Source: Sphingomonas glaciei | Lineage (GTDB): Bacteria; Pseudomonadota; Alphaproteobacteria; Sphingomonadales; Sphingomonadaceae | DNA length: 64,000 bases | Assembly: GCF_023380025.1 (NCBI RefSeq) | Contig: NZ_CP097253.1 | Span: 992,001-1,056,000, forward strand | Direction of reading: 5' to 3' | Shown here: in pieces, positions 17,477 to 27,540 of the stretch | Layout: each line of letters starts with the position of its first letter | Position numbering within the stretch: position 1 is the first letter of the stretch | Notes under the pieces: generated by a model | The model's database searches: none | What the model saw: the letters and a program-made list of their open reading frames with translations, nothing else | What the model was told of the DNA's origin: nothing | Program-made: the position numbers and the translations under genes

Positions 17477-19261
17477 TCAGCCTTTGGGACCGTCGCCGAC
17501 GATCCGGATGCTCAGCTCCTTCAGCTGCTTTGGACTAACTTCGGCCGGCGCGTTCATCATCAGGTCTTCGGCCTTCTGGTTCATCGGGAAAACCACCACC
17601 TCGCGGATGTTCGGTTCACCGGCCAGCAGCATGACGATCCGGTCAATCCCCGGCGCCGACCCGCCGTGCGGCGGCGCGCCGAACTTGAAGGCGTTGATCA
17701 TGCCTGAGAAATTGGTGTCGACCTGCTCCTGCGTGTAGCCGGCGATCTCGAATGCCTTGTACATGATGTCCGGGCGGTGGTTGCGGATCGCGCCGGAGCT
17801 AAGCTCCACGCCGTTGCAGACGATGTCATATTGCCAAGCCAGGATGTCGAGCGGATCCTTGGTCTCCAGCGCTTCCAGTTCGCCCTGCGGCATCGAGAAG
17901 GGATTGTGGCTGAAGTCGACCTTCTTGGCGTCCTCGTCATACTCAAACATCGGGAAGTCGACGATCCAGCAGAAGTCGAAGCGGTTCTCGTCAATCAGGC
18001 CGAGGCTGTTGCCGACCCGGGTGCGGGCAGCACCGGCAAGCTTGGCGGCTTCCAGTTCCTTGCCCGAAGCGGCGAAGAACAGGCCGTCGTCCGGCCCGAG
18101 GCCAAGCTCGGCGGCAAGTTTGTCCATGCCTTCGGTGCCGTGGTTCTTGGCGATCGGGCCGCCCCACTCGCCGCCCTTGCGAGTAGCATAGCCGAGACCG
18201 GCATAGCCTTCGCCGCGGGCCCAGTCGTTCATCTCGTCGAAGAACTTGCGACTCTTGTCGGCGGTGTTCGGCGCCGGGATCGCGCGCACGAAACCGCCCT
18301 TGCCGACGATGGTCGAGAACAGGCCAAAGCCCGAGCCTTCGAAGTGGCTGCCGACGTCGCTGATCACGATGGGGTTGCGCAGATCGGGCTTGTCGCTGCC
18401 ATACTTAAGCATCGACTCGCGGTACGGAATGCGCGGGAACGCGCCCTCGGTAACCTGCCGCTCGCCCGCGAACTCGCGGAACACGCCGGCCAGCACCGGC
18501 TCGATCGCGTTGAACACGTCGTCCTGCGTGACGAAGCTCATCTCGAAGTCGAGCTGATAGAATTCGCCCGGGCTACGGTCGGCGCGCGCGTCCTCATCGC
18601 GGAAGCAGGGCGCGATCTGGAAATAGCGGTCGAAGCCCGCCACCATCAGCAGCTGCTTGAACATCTGCGGCGCCTGCGGAAGCGCGTAGAACTTGCCCGG
18701 GTGGACCCGGCTCGGAACCAGATAGTCGCGCGCGCCTTCGGGCGATGAGGCGGTCAGGATCGGGGTCTGGAACTCGGTGAAGCCCTGCTCGACCATCCGC
18801 CGGCGGATCGACGCAATGACGTTCGAGCGCAGCATGATGTTGGCGTGCAGCCGCTCGCGGCGCAGGTCGAGGTAGCGATAGCGAAGGCGGATCTCCTCCG
18901 GATACTCCTGCTCACCCGCGACCGGCATGGGCAGTTCGGACGCGCTGCTCTGCACGGTGATGCCGCGCGCATAGACCTCGATGTCGCCAGTCGGCAGGTT
19001 GGCGTTGCTCGTCCCCTCGGCCCGCGCCTTGACGCTGCCGTCGATGGTGACGACGCTTTCGACCCGCAGCCGCTCGAGCACGGCCAGCGCCGGGCTGTCG
19101 CTGTCGGCGACGACCTGGGTGATGCCGTGGTGATCGCGAAGGTCGACGAACAGCACGCCGCCGTGATCGCGCTTGCGGTGAACCCAGCCCGAGATCCGGA
19201 CCTCGCTGCCGACGTCGGTGCCGCGAAGCTGGCCGCAATGGTGGGAGCGATAGGCGTGCAT
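17477..19261 (-). CDS. aspS: aspartyl-tRNA synthetase
   Basis: 594 aa, bacterial type. N-terminal OB-fold anticodon-binding domain ([20 protein letters not shown]), class II motif 2 ([21 protein letters not shown]), the bacterial GAD insertion (about 300-420) and motif 3 ([21 protein letters not shown]). The start at 19261 gives [13 protein letters not shown], the standard AspRS N-terminus, although the frame is open far upstream. Divergent from rnd with 108 nt between starts. Confidence 0.97.
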   Translation of the reverse strand: MHAYRSHHCGQLRGTDVGSEVRISGWVHRKRDHGGVLFVDLRDHHGITQVVADSDSPALAVLERLRVESVVTIDGSVKARAEGTSNANLPTGDIEVYARGITVQSSASELPMPVAGEQEYPEEIRLRYRYLDLRRERLHANIMLRSNVIASIRRRMVEQGFTEFQTPILTASSPEGARDYLVPSRVHPGKFYALPQAPQMFKQLLMVAGFDRYFQIAPCFRDEDARADRSPGEFYQLDFEMSFVTQDDVFNAIEPVLAGVFREFAGERQVTEGAFPRIPYRESMLKYGSDKPDLRNPIVISDVGSHFEGSGFGLFSTIVGKGGFVRAIPAPNTADKSRKFFDEMNDWARGEGYAGLGYATRKGGEWGGPIAKNHGTEGMDKLAAELGLGPDDGLFFAASGKELEAAKLAGAARTRVGNSLGLIDENRFDFCWIVDFPMFEYDEDAKKVDFSHNPFSMPQGELEALETKDPLDILAWQYDIVCNGVELSSGAIRNHRPDIMYKAFEIAGYTQEQVDTNFSGMINAFKFGAPPHGGSAPGIDRIVMLLAGEPNIREVVVFPMNQKAEDLMMNAPAEVSPKQLKELSIRIVGDGPKG

Positions 19262-19369
19262 GGTGGTTCGTCCGGATGAGGTCGTCATGACGGTGAGTGG
19301 ATGGCGCGGCGCTTTCCCCAGCCCTCCCCTTTTGTCAACTTGAAGACAGCCCGCTACAGCCCCGGCAAC

Positions 19370-20551
19370 ATGAAGATTCATCCCCTGATCACCGACAGCG
19401 CGGAGCTTGCCGCCCTGGTCGATCGCCTCTCCGCCCATGACTTCGTCGCCGTCGATACGGAGTTCATGCGCGAGAACACCTATTGGCCCGAACTGTGCCT
19501 GATCCAGATCGCCTCGGTCGACGAAGCCGCGGCGATTGATCCGATGGCCGACGGGCTCGACCTCAAGCCCCTGTGGGACCTGCTGGTCGACAATGAGGAC
19601 GTGCTCAAGGTCTTCCACGCCGGCGGCCAGGACCTCGAGATCGTCCACAACGTGACCGGCAAGACGCCGCAGCCGCTGTTCGACACCCAGATCGCCGCCA
19701 TGGCGCTCGGCTATGGCGAGCAGGTCGGCTACTCGAACCTCATCGAATCCATGCTCGGCCATGCGCTCGACAAGGGCGCGCGGTTCACCGACTGGAGCCG
19801 GCGCCCGCTCGACAAGCGCCAGATCGATTATGCGATCGGCGACGTCACGCACCTCGCGACCATTTTTCCGCGGATGGTGAGCAAGCTGCGCAAGACTGGC
19901 CGCGGCTTGTGGCTGGACGAGGAGATGGAACGGCTGGCCGACCCGTCGAGCTTCGCCTTCGATCCCGAGGATGCGTGGAAGCGCTTGAAGCTGCCCAGCC
20001 GCAATCCGCAGGTGCTGGGCCGCCTCCGCGCGCTCGCCGCGTGGCGAGAGAAAGAGGCCCGCGGCAAGAACCTTCCGCGTGGCCGGATCGTCAAGGACGA
20101 CACGCTGGCCGACATCGCCGGCCACCCGCCCAAGACCCAGGAAGATCTCGCCAAGGTCCGCGGGCTGTCGGCCGGGTGGCGCAGCAACGACATCGGCGCG
20201 CGGCTGATGGGCGCGCTCGAGCAGGCCCAGCCGCTCGGCCCCGACGAACTGCCCGAGCGCGGCCCCAGCCGGCCGGGCCTGACCAAGGATGGCGCGCTGG
20301 TCGCCGACCTCCTCAAGCTGCTGCTCAAGATCAAGGCCAAGGAAAGCAATGTCGCGGCCAAGCTGATCGCCCGTTCGGACGAGCTGGAGGCGCTCGCGGC
20401 GGGTGTGCGCAAGGATCTCGCCATTCTCAGCGGGTGGCGGTTCGACGAATTCGGCCGCGATGCGTTGGACCTGGTGGAGGGCCGGCTGGCATTCGCGACG
20501 CTGAACGGCAAGCTCAAGATGACCCGCACGCAGGAGGAGGAAGCCGCGTGA
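19370..20551 (+). CDS. rnd: ribonuclease D
   Basis: 393 aa 3'-5' exoribonuclease that trims tRNA precursors. DEDD-type exonuclease motifs: [10 protein letters not shown] (Asp, Glu), [12 protein letters not shown] (Asp) and [11 protein letters not shown] (Asp, with the Tyr/His signature). An HRDC domain follows from about residue 210 ([20 protein letters not shown]). The ATG at 19370 gives [17 protein letters not shown]. The stop overlaps the ATG of the I78 gene by one base (TGATG). Confidence 0.94.
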   Translation: MKIHPLITDSAELAALVDRLSAHDFVAVDTEFMRENTYWPELCLIQIASVDEAAAIDPMADGLDLKPLWDLLVDNEDVLKVFHAGGQDLEIVHNVTGKTPQPLFDTQIAAMALGYGEQVGYSNLIESMLGHALDKGARFTDWSRRPLDKRQIDYAIGDVTHLATIFPRMVSKLRKTGRGLWLDEEMERLADPSSFAFDPEDAWKRLKLPSRNPQVLGRLRALAAWREKEARGKNLPRGRIVKDDTLADIAGHPPKTQEDLAKVRGLSAGWRSNDIGARLMGALEQAQPLGPDELPERGPSRPGLTKDGALVADLLKLLLKIKAKESNVAAKLIARSDELEALAAGVRKDLAILSGWRFDEFGRDALDLVEGRLAFATLNGKLKMTRTQEEEAA

Positions 20552-20838
20552 TGAAATTTGCTCTGCTGGGCCTGGGCGCTCCGCTGCTGACGGCCTGCGC
20601 CACCATTTCCCCCGCCGCCCCGGCCACCGGCGGCGGGACCTGCAGTAACGACGGGCTGCAACAGTTCGTCGGTCAGCCCGCGACCGCCGATCTTGGCGCA
20701 CGCGTGCTGTCGACGTCGGGCGCCAAGACCCTGCAATGGGTCGCCGCCGGGATGATGGTCACCATGGATTTCCGCGCCGACCGGGTGCGCGTCTACCTCG
20801 ACGAGCAGAACCGCGTTCAGCGCCTGAGCTGCGGCTAG
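20551..20838 (+). CDS. I78-family peptidase inhibitor lipoprotein
   Basis: 95 aa. Lipoprotein signal with lipobox LLTAC (Cys17), then an I78 domain: Cys, [36 protein letters not shown] and a C-terminal Cys. I78 inhibitors block serine proteases; here the protein would be anchored to a membrane on the periplasmic side. It is coupled to rnd through TGATG. Its stop and the stop of ppx on the other strand share the palindrome CTAG (20835-20838). Confidence 0.85.
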   Translation: MKFALLGLGAPLLTACATISPAAPATGGGTCSNDGLQQFVGQPATADLGARVLSTSGAKTLQWVAAGMMVTMDFRADRVRVYLDEQNRVQRLSCG

Positions 20839-22295
20839 TTCAGCTCCACTCGCGCGGTCAGCCCCATCAGGTTGGCGAGCTGGCGGTGACGGCGCGCGAC
20901 GATGTCGCTGTACAGGCGCTGGTCCTTGCGGGCGAGCCGAAGCAGCACGGAATCCTCGTCCAGCCCAATCCGGCAGCGTGCCAGCAGCTTCTCGGTCCCG
21001 CCCGACAGCCGCTGCGCAAGCCTGATCGCCGCGCCCCACTGCCCGGCATGGTCGAGCACGCGCTGATCGACCAGTTGCGCCAGGCTCTGGTTGAACGGCC
21101 CGTCGCCGCCGAACGCCGACCACAAGGTGCGCCCGATGATAGTCCGTCCCTCGGCATCGATCCCGACCCAGTTGCCGTGCACGCCCATGTCGACCGCCCA
21201 CAGCGCCCGAAAATCGGGATGCGCTTCCCACGCCACGTCGGCGAGCAGGCAGGCCGCCAGCCTCAGCCGCCGCGCGGCGGCGTCGTCGTCGGGAAACAGC
21301 GGCGCGATCCACGCATCCAGTTCGGCGCCATGATCACCGAACCGGCCCAATTTCTCTCCCGCCTCAAGGGCGGCTGCCAGTAAAGGGTCCTCGTCCCGTC
21401 GCTCGGCGGGCAGGTGATCGTAGAGCAATCCTTCGCGCAGGCCGTAGGCGCTGGCCACCGCACGGGCGGGTTCGAGCACCCGGAACAGCGCGTCCAGCAC
21501 CGCCGCCGCCGGCCGGGCGTTCTGTGCACGCGTGCTCGACAGCCCGAACTTCTGCTTGAGCTGCTCGGGCGTGGAAGCGCGGATCAGGCTGCGCAGTTCG
21601 CGCACGCGGACACCCTCGATGGCATGGCCGTGGACAACGTGCAGCGGCGAATCCGCCTCCTGCTGGTCTAGCTGGGCGAAGGCGCGGAACGACCCGCCGA
21701 CAAGGTAGAGCGTGCGCTCCGCCGCGGCCGCCAGGATTGCTGGAGGTATCGCCTTGCGCAGGGTGGCGGCGATCTGCTTGGCGCTGGCCTCGGGCCCGAC
21801 CCGCAGCACGCCAAGCGGAAGCGAGATGCCGGCGCCTGCCTCGCCATTGGCGACCGGCGTCAGTTCGAGACTCCCGCCGCCAAGGTCGGCGACCACCCCG
21901 CGGGCATGGGGAATGGCCGAAATCACGCCAAGCGCCGCAAGCCGGGCTTCTTCCTCGCCAGTGATGACCTGCGGTTCGATTCCCGCAGCGCGCGCGCGGG
22001 CCAGGAACTCGGCCCCGTTTTCCGCGTCGCGCACAGCTGCCGTCGCCACCACGTCGAGGCGCTTCAGCTTCATCTCGCGCGCGAGCAGGCGGAACCGGGC
22101 CAGGGCTTCGATCGCCTGGTCCATCGCCTTTTCGGACAATTGCCCGGTCGCGGCGAGCTCACGTCCCAGCCCGGCGGAGACCTTTTCATTGAATAGGGTC
22201 GAAGGCACCCGCTCAGATCCCGCATAAGCGACGAAGCGGATCGAGTTGGAGCCGATGTCGATAATGCCGACCGGGCCGAAAGAGCGTTTTGCCAT
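20835..22295 (-). CDS. ppx: exopolyphosphatase / Ppx-GppA family
   Basis: 486 aa. ASKHA-fold phosphatase: GIIDIGSNSIRFVAY, ATAAVRDAENG and the second phosphate loop VVADLGGGSLELTPV are all clear. A C-terminal HD-like extension (about 300-486) follows. It degrades polyphosphate, or pppGpp in the GppA branch. Its place 10 nt after ppk favours polyphosphate. Confidence 0.93.
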   Translation of the reverse strand: MAKRSFGPVGIIDIGSNSIRFVAYAGSERVPSTLFNEKVSAGLGRELAATGQLSEKAMDQAIEALARFRLLAREMKLKRLDVVATAAVRDAENGAEFLARARAAGIEPQVITGEEEARLAALGVISAIPHARGVVADLGGGSLELTPVANGEAGAGISLPLGVLRVGPEASAKQIAATLRKAIPPAILAAAAERTLYLVGGSFRAFAQLDQQEADSPLHVVHGHAIEGVRVRELRSLIRASTPEQLKQKFGLSSTRAQNARPAAAVLDALFRVLEPARAVASAYGLREGLLYDHLPAERRDEDPLLAAALEAGEKLGRFGDHGAELDAWIAPLFPDDDAAARRLRLAACLLADVAWEAHPDFRALWAVDMGVHGNWVGIDAEGRTIIGRTLWSAFGGDGPFNQSLAQLVDQRVLDHAGQWGAAIRLAQRLSGGTEKLLARCRIGLDEDSVLLRLARKDQRLYSDIVARRHRQLANLMGLTARVELN

Positions 22296-22305
22296 ATGGG
22301 TATAT

Positions 22306-24468
22306 TTATCCGCCCTGTTCCAACTTGAGTTTGGGGACCTTTCGGCCCTCCAGCGACTGACCGCGACCGGAAAGCGACGGATTGGTCATGAAATAGGTGT
22401 GGAGGTTGAAGGGTTTCTTCTCGCCCGCGACCCGGCGGTACTGGCCGTTGGTGCCGTCGAGAACCCAGCTTTGCTGATTGTCGATAAGGTTGGCGACCAT
22501 CACCTGCTGCAGCACCTGCGCATGCACAGTCGAATTTTCGAGCGGCACGGCGACCTCGACCCGCCGGTCGAGGTTGCGCGGCATCCAGTCGGCCGAGGAG
22601 ATGAACAGCCGCGCCTTGCCGTGCGGCAGCCGGGCGCCATTGGCAAAGCACCATATCCGGCTATGCTCAAGGAAGCGGCCGACGATCGACTTGACCCGGA
22701 TGTTGCTCGACAGGCCGGCCAGCCCTGGCCGCAGGCAGCAGATGCCGCGCACGATCAGCTCGATCTTCACCCCCGCCTCGCTCGCCTCGTAGAGCTTCTC
22801 GATCAGGCGGGGATCGACCAAGCTGTTCATCTTGGCCCAGATCGCGGCGGGCTTGCCGGACCGGGCATTGGCAATCTCCACGTCGATCCACGCCGATAGC
22901 TTCTCGCGCAGGCTGACCGGGCTCATCACCAGCAGTTCCAGCCCCTTGGGCGTGACGTAGCCGGAGATGTAATTGAACAGCTTGGCAGCATCGCGTGCTG
23001 CCCGCTTGGAGGCGGTGAAGAAGCTGAGGTCGGTGTAGAAGCGCGCCGTGGTCGGATGATAATTGCCGGTCCCGAAGTGGCAATAGGTGCGGAACGAGCC
23101 GCCCTCGCGCTTCACCACCATCGATACCTTGGCGTGGGTCTTCCACTGGGTGAAGCCATAGACCACCTGCACGCCCGCGCGCTCCAGCCGGCTCGCCCAC
23201 AGCAAATTCTGCTCCTCGTCGAAGCGGGCCTTCAGCTCGACAACCGCGGTGACCGACTTGCCGGCCTCCGCCGCCGCAACCAGCGCATCGACGATCGCCG
23301 ACTGCTTGCCCGCGCGGTACAACGTCTGCTTGATCGCCACCACGTCGGGATCGCTCGCAGCCTGGCGCAGGAAGGCGACCACCACGTCGAAGCTTTCATA
23401 AGGGTGGTGGACGACGAAATCCTTGTCGCGGATCGCCGCGAAGCAGTCGCCCCCATGCTCCTTCACCCGCTCGGGGAAGCGCGGGGTGAAGGGCACGAAG
23501 CGAAGCTCGGAATGACCGTCGACGTCGACCAGCTGCTGGAAGTCGGCGATCCCGATCACGCCCGAGCTTTCGGCGATCAGCGCATGCTCGGCCCCGACGC
23601 CCTCGCGTACCAGATTCTCGAGGTCGAGCGGGGTCCCGCTGGTGAACTCCAGCCGGATCACCCGGCCCCGGCGGCGCTGCTTGATCGCCGATCGGAAGGT
23701 GCGGACGAGGTCTTCGGCATCCTCCTCGATCTCGATGTCGGTGTCGCGCAGGACCCGGAAGGCGCCCGCCGCGATCAGCTCGAACCCGGGGAACAGCAGA
23801 TCGAGGTGCGCCCCGATCGCCGCGTCGATCGAAATGAAGCGGGTGCGGGTCCCGGGAAGCTGGAGGAAGCGAGGAACCGAGGCCGGGATCATCAGCACTT
23901 CGCTGACTGATTCCTTGTCGGCGCTGTCGACCATCGCGAACACCAGGGCATAGCCAAGGTTGGGCACGAACGGGAACGGGTGCGAAGGATCGACCGCCTG
24001 CGGGGTCAGCACCGGCAGGATCTGCTCCGACAGGAAGGTCCGTAGCCACGTCTTTTCGGCCTCGTCGAGCGCCTTTGCATCGACCACCTCGACCCCCGAC
24101 TGGCCGAGCAGGTCGGAGAGGATCAGCCAGGTGCTCTGCTGCTCGGCGATCAGGGCGTCGGCCTCGGCGCTGATCCGTTCCAGCTGCTGGGCCGGGGTTT
24201 GCCCGTCATAGCTGCGCTCCTCCAGCCCCTCGAGCTGCTGCTCCTTGAGGCCAGCCACCCGGACCGAGAAGAATTCATCGAGGTTGGAGCCGCTGATCGA
24301 CAGGAAGCGCAGCCGTTCGAGCAGCGGGTGCGCGGGGTTGGCAGCCTCCTCTAGCACCCGGCGATTGAACGCCAGCCACGACATCTCGCGGTTGAAGTAG
24401 CGGCTCTGCCCCTCCTTCAGCCCACCGTCCTTCGAACCCGTGGTCCTGATCTCGGCCGGCGCGTTCAC
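22306..24468 (-). CDS. ppk1: polyphosphate kinase 1
   Basis: 720 aa. RYFNREMSWLAFNRRVLEEA begins the family's N-terminal domain. The catalytic phospholipase-D-like core has KTHAKVSMVV with the autophosphorylated His and a second HGKARLF site. It reversibly polymerises ATP gamma-phosphate to polyphosphate. The GTG at 24468 is preferred because it overlaps the hdaA stop as GTGA. The longer open frame upstream lies inside hdaA. Confidence 0.95.
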   Translation of the reverse strand: MNAPAEIRTTGSKDGGLKEGQSRYFNREMSWLAFNRRVLEEAANPAHPLLERLRFLSISGSNLDEFFSVRVAGLKEQQLEGLEERSYDGQTPAQQLERISAEADALIAEQQSTWLILSDLLGQSGVEVVDAKALDEAEKTWLRTFLSEQILPVLTPQAVDPSHPFPFVPNLGYALVFAMVDSADKESVSEVLMIPASVPRFLQLPGTRTRFISIDAAIGAHLDLLFPGFELIAAGAFRVLRDTDIEIEEDAEDLVRTFRSAIKQRRRGRVIRLEFTSGTPLDLENLVREGVGAEHALIAESSGVIGIADFQQLVDVDGHSELRFVPFTPRFPERVKEHGGDCFAAIRDKDFVVHHPYESFDVVVAFLRQAASDPDVVAIKQTLYRAGKQSAIVDALVAAAEAGKSVTAVVELKARFDEEQNLLWASRLERAGVQVVYGFTQWKTHAKVSMVVKREGGSFRTYCHFGTGNYHPTTARFYTDLSFFTASKRAARDAAKLFNYISGYVTPKGLELLVMSPVSLREKLSAWIDVEIANARSGKPAAIWAKMNSLVDPRLIEKLYEASEAGVKIELIVRGICCLRPGLAGLSSNIRVKSIVGRFLEHSRIWCFANGARLPHGKARLFISSADWMPRNLDRRVEVAVPLENSTVHAQVLQQVMVANLIDNQQSWVLDGTNGQYRRVAGEKKPFNLHTYFMTNPSLSGRGQSLEGRKVPKLKLEQGG

Positions 24469-25091
24469 TCTTCCGATCCTCCGTCGATGATGCCGCCGCT
24501 GATCAGCGCGCGGCGGACCGTTGGCAAAGTCAGCCGTGCGTTGGCGGCGATAGCGAACCGGTCGATCGCCTCGACCACCCGCTCCGCCGTCCAATAATCG
24601 CGGGTGACCCGCTCGCAGGTGTAGCGCAAGGCTTCGTCGGGAAGGTGCAGGCCGCGATCGGCAAACAGGCGGCGAATCAGCGCGGCGAACAGCGCGTCGT
24701 CGGGCTGCTCGATGGAAGTCACCGGGGTGATTGCCAATCGGGTTCGAAGATCCGGCAAGGTGATCTTCCAGCCCGGCGGCGCCTGGTCGGCGACCATCAC
24801 CAGTGGGCGGCCGGTCTCCTGCGCCTGGTTCCAGGCATGAAACAGCGCTTCCTCGTCGTGGCGGTCGGCGGGATCGAACAAGCGCCCGCCGACCCGCGCC
24901 ACGAAGTTGCGCGCCAGCAGCGATCGGCCCGAGCGGCGCGGGCCGGTAAGGATGGTCGCCTTGACCGGCCAGCTCGACCAGCGGCGGAAGTGCTCGAACG
25001 CTCCCTCGTTCGCCTGGCTGACGATGAACCGGCTGTCGTCGCTCCCCTGCGGCCAGTCGAGCGGGAGCGCGATCTGGTCGGGCCCCCTCAC
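24465..25091 (-). CDS. hdaA: DnaA-regulatory HdaA/Hda-like AAA protein
   Basis: 208 aa DnaA-related AAA+ protein. It begins QIALPLDWP, containing the hydrophobic/QxxLPL-type clamp-binding stretch of Hda proteins. ANEGAFEHFRRWSSWP matches DnaA box VII-like sequence. The Walker A loop reads TGPRRSGRSLLA, with Arg where Lys is normal. In Caulobacter HdaA works with the sliding clamp to switch DnaA off after initiation. GTG start one base after the DUF2066 stop. A chromosomal-replication regulator in a polyphosphate operon is notable. Confidence 0.85.
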   Translation of the reverse strand: MRGPDQIALPLDWPQGSDDSRFIVSQANEGAFEHFRRWSSWPVKATILTGPRRSGRSLLARNFVARVGGRLFDPADRHDEEALFHAWNQAQETGRPLVMVADQAPPGWKITLPDLRTRLAITPVTSIEQPDDALFAALIRRLFADRGLHLPDEALRYTCERVTRDYWTAERVVEAIDRFAIAANARLTLPTVRRALISGGIIDGGSEE

Positions 25092-25092
25092 C

Positions 25093-26391
25093 TTACTCTC
25101 CCGGCCGGTTGTTCGGAATGGGCGTGATCGGCTCGGGCGCCGGGCGCGGCGGTTGCGGCGCCGGGCGTGGAGGTTGCGGCGTCTGAGGCTGGGGTTGCGC
25201 AGGCTGGGGTTGCGGCTGCGCCGGCTGCGGCGCGGGCGGGGCATAGCCGGTGATGGTGAACACCCCGCTGGCGCTGCTGGTCTGCCAGCCGCGCGCATTC
25301 AGCGCACCGGCAAGCTGACCGGCCGAACCCTTGAACCGCACGACCAGCACCTGCGCGCCGATCTCCTGCACCGAACGCACGCCAGGGATCGAGCGCAGCC
25401 AGCCGACCGGCGAATAAGGCGAGGTGACCGCGATCTGGATGACCTGCTCGGTCGGCGCCGCCTCGGGTACTTCTTCCTCGATCTCCTCGACCGGCGGAGG
25501 AGGCGGCGGCAACAGGCTCTGATCGGGCTCGAGCCCGCCCGACGCCAGCCACGACGTGTAGAGTGCGTCCATCCGCTGCACGCCCTCGGCCATCATCCGC
25601 GGCAGTTCGGCGCTGCTGTCGGCGCGCAGGGTGAAGCTGCCCAGCAGCTTGCGATCGGCGCCGAAGCTGCCGGTGAAGGTCGCGACCGACGGCCCGCCCG
25701 GATACAGTCGCCGGACATGGGCGGTGGCGACAAGCACGTCGGCGGCACCGTAGAAATCGACGAGGTTGCGCCACATCGCCCGGCCCGGACGGCGCACCTG
25801 CGCGGCGGTGGCCAGCAGCGGATCGATCCCCTGCCCCGAGATCCGGACGTAATCGATCGCACTGTTGGCGGTACGATATTCGGCCCACGCCCGCTGCCAC
25901 GGGTTGCGCAGCTCGACCGTCGTCGCGGTGCCGCCGCTGACCATCACCGGGATGAGCAGCATCGGCGCCGAGCGGCTGACCGGCCCCTCTGCCCCCAGCA
26001 GCGGCGCCGAGCGCGAGCGGTCGAACAGCACCTGCAGGGTGGCGATGTAGCGGCCGGGCGCGATGCGCTCCTCTTCGATCGCGATCGAGCTGACGATCCC
26101 GTCGAGGGTCGAATCGGGCAACTTGGGCGCTTCGCTCAGCGGCCTGCTGTGCATCTTGGCCCACAAGGCGGCGAAGCCCTGGCGCTGCGCAAGCCGCCAG
26201 CCGGCCAGCCGTGCGCTTTCGGCATCCTTGGCCGCGACGTCGACCTTGATCCCGCCGATTTCCAGCGTGCTGGCGCTGTCGATAGGCGGAATCCCGCGGT
26301 CCCCGCTCTCCAGCTGAGCGAAGACGGCGGTGCCGAGCCCGAACGAAGCGAGCAGCACGACCACAAGAGTGCGCAAGGGAAGGCGCGGCAT
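25093..26391 (-). CDS. DUF2066 exported protein
   Basis: 432 aa. Signal peptide MPRLPLRTLVVVLLASFGLG. The body (about 40-370) matches DUF2066, the uncharacterised family usually encoded next to hda and purM: KDAESARLAGWRLAQRQGFA and ERIAPGRYIATLQVLFDR. The last about 45 residues are Pro/Gln repeats (PAQPQPQ and PRPAPQPP). The protein is probably periplasmic. First gene of DUF2066-hdaA-ppk-ppx. Divergent from purM with 63 nt between starts. Confidence 0.82.
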   Translation of the reverse strand: MPRLPLRTLVVVLLASFGLGTAVFAQLESGDRGIPPIDSASTLEIGGIKVDVAAKDAESARLAGWRLAQRQGFAALWAKMHSRPLSEAPKLPDSTLDGIVSSIAIEEERIAPGRYIATLQVLFDRSRSAPLLGAEGPVSRSAPMLLIPVMVSGGTATTVELRNPWQRAWAEYRTANSAIDYVRISGQGIDPLLATAAQVRRPGRAMWRNLVDFYGAADVLVATAHVRRLYPGGPSVATFTGSFGADRKLLGSFTLRADSSAELPRMMAEGVQRMDALYTSWLASGGLEPDQSLLPPPPPPVEEIEEEVPEAAPTEQVIQIAVTSPYSPVGWLRSIPGVRSVQEIGAQVLVVRFKGSAGQLAGALNARGWQTSSASGVFTITGYAPPAPQPAQPQPQPAQPQPQTPQPPRPAPQPPRPAPEPITPIPNNRPGE

Positions 26392-26454
26392 ACCGGCGCC
26401 CTCAAAGCAGCTTGGGGCTCGATTTCCAAGGCTCTTCTCGGCTAGGCGGGGCTT

Positions 26455-27540
26455 ATGGGGCTGACTTACGAAGAGGCGGGCGTCAGTATCGCCGCCGGCA
26501 ACGCGCTTGTGAAAGCGATCGGACCGCTCGCCAAGGCGACCCGCCGGCCGGGCGCGGATGCCGATCTCGGCGGTTTCGGCGGCTTCTTCGACCTCAAGGC
26601 CGCGGGCTTCGTCGACCCCTTGCTGGTCGCTGCCAACGACGGGGTCGGAACCAAGCTCAAGCTGGCGATCGATCTCGGACGGCACGAGGGCGTCGGCATC
26701 GATCTCGTCGCCATGTGCGTCAACGACCTGGTCGTGCAGGGCGCCGAGCCGCTGTTCTTCCTCGACTATTTCGCCACGGGCAAGCTCGACACCGGCACCG
26801 CCGAAGCGGTGGTCGCCTCGATCGCGCAGGGGTGCCTCCAGGCCGGCTGCGCGCTGATCGGCGGCGAGACCGCGGAAATGCCCGGCATGTATGCGCCCGG
26901 CGACTATGACCTCGCCGGCTTCTGCGTCGGCGCGGTGGAGCGCGGGCAGCAGCTGACCGGAACGTCCATCCGCCCCGGCGACCTGCTGCTCGGACTCGCC
27001 AGCAGCGGGGTCCATTCCAACGGCTTCAGCCTCGTCCGCCGCCTGATCGAGGTGAACGGCTGGAAACTTGACCGCCCCGCCCGCTTCGATCCCGACCGCC
27101 TGCTCGGGCAGATCCTGCTGGAGCCGACCCGCATCTACGTGAAGAGCCTGCTTCCCGAAATCCGCGCCGGAAGGATCAACGGCCTCGCCCACATCACCGG
27201 CGGCGGCCTGCTCGAGAACATCCCGCGGATCCTTCCCGACGATTGCCACGCGATTGTCGACGCCGATTCGTGGAGCCTCGCGCCCCTGTTCAGCTGGCTC
27301 CAGGCCGGCGGTGCGATCGAGCCCGAGGAGCTTGCCCGCACCTTCAACTGCGGGATCGGCATGGTGGTGGTGGTCTCGCCCGACCAGGCCGACGCCGTCA
27401 TCGAAGGCCTGGCCGCCGCCGGCGAGACCGTTCACCGCATCGGCCGCATCGAAGAAGGCCAGCGCGGCTGCACCGTCCGCGGCCCCGACGAAAGCTGGAG
27501 CGCTCGCGGCGCGTGGAGCGCCACTCACAACCATGGCTGA
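26455..27540 (+). CDS. purM: phosphoribosylformylglycinamidine cyclo-ligase
   Basis: 361 aa. AIR synthetase, fifth step of purine synthesis. Family signatures: [10 protein letters not shown], the [23 protein letters not shown]-loop, [12 protein letters not shown], and [19 protein letters not shown] sequence ([16 protein letters not shown]). Length is typical. It overlaps purN by 8 nt. Confidence 0.97.
   Translation: MGLTYEEAGVSIAAGNALVKAIGPLAKATRRPGADADLGGFGGFFDLKAAGFVDPLLVAANDGVGTKLKLAIDLGRHEGVGIDLVAMCVNDLVVQGAEPLFFLDYFATGKLDTGTAEAVVASIAQGCLQAGCALIGGETAEMPGMYAPGDYDLAGFCVGAVERGQQLTGTSIRPGDLLLGLASSGVHSNGFSLVRRLIEVNGWKLDRPARFDPDRLLGQILLEPTRIYVKSLLPEIRAGRINGLAHITGGGLLENIPRILPDDCHAIVDADSWSLAPLFSWLQAGGAIEPEELARTFNCGIGMVVVVSPDQADAVIEGLAAAGETVHRIGRIEEGQRGCTVRGPDESWSARGAWSATHNHG

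Noticed and set aside
17477..20701. Very long minus-strand frame extending aspS upstream across rnd
   Set aside because: AspRS homology starts at 19261. The upstream part is antisense to rnd and made of low-complexity residues typical of GC-rich shadow frames.
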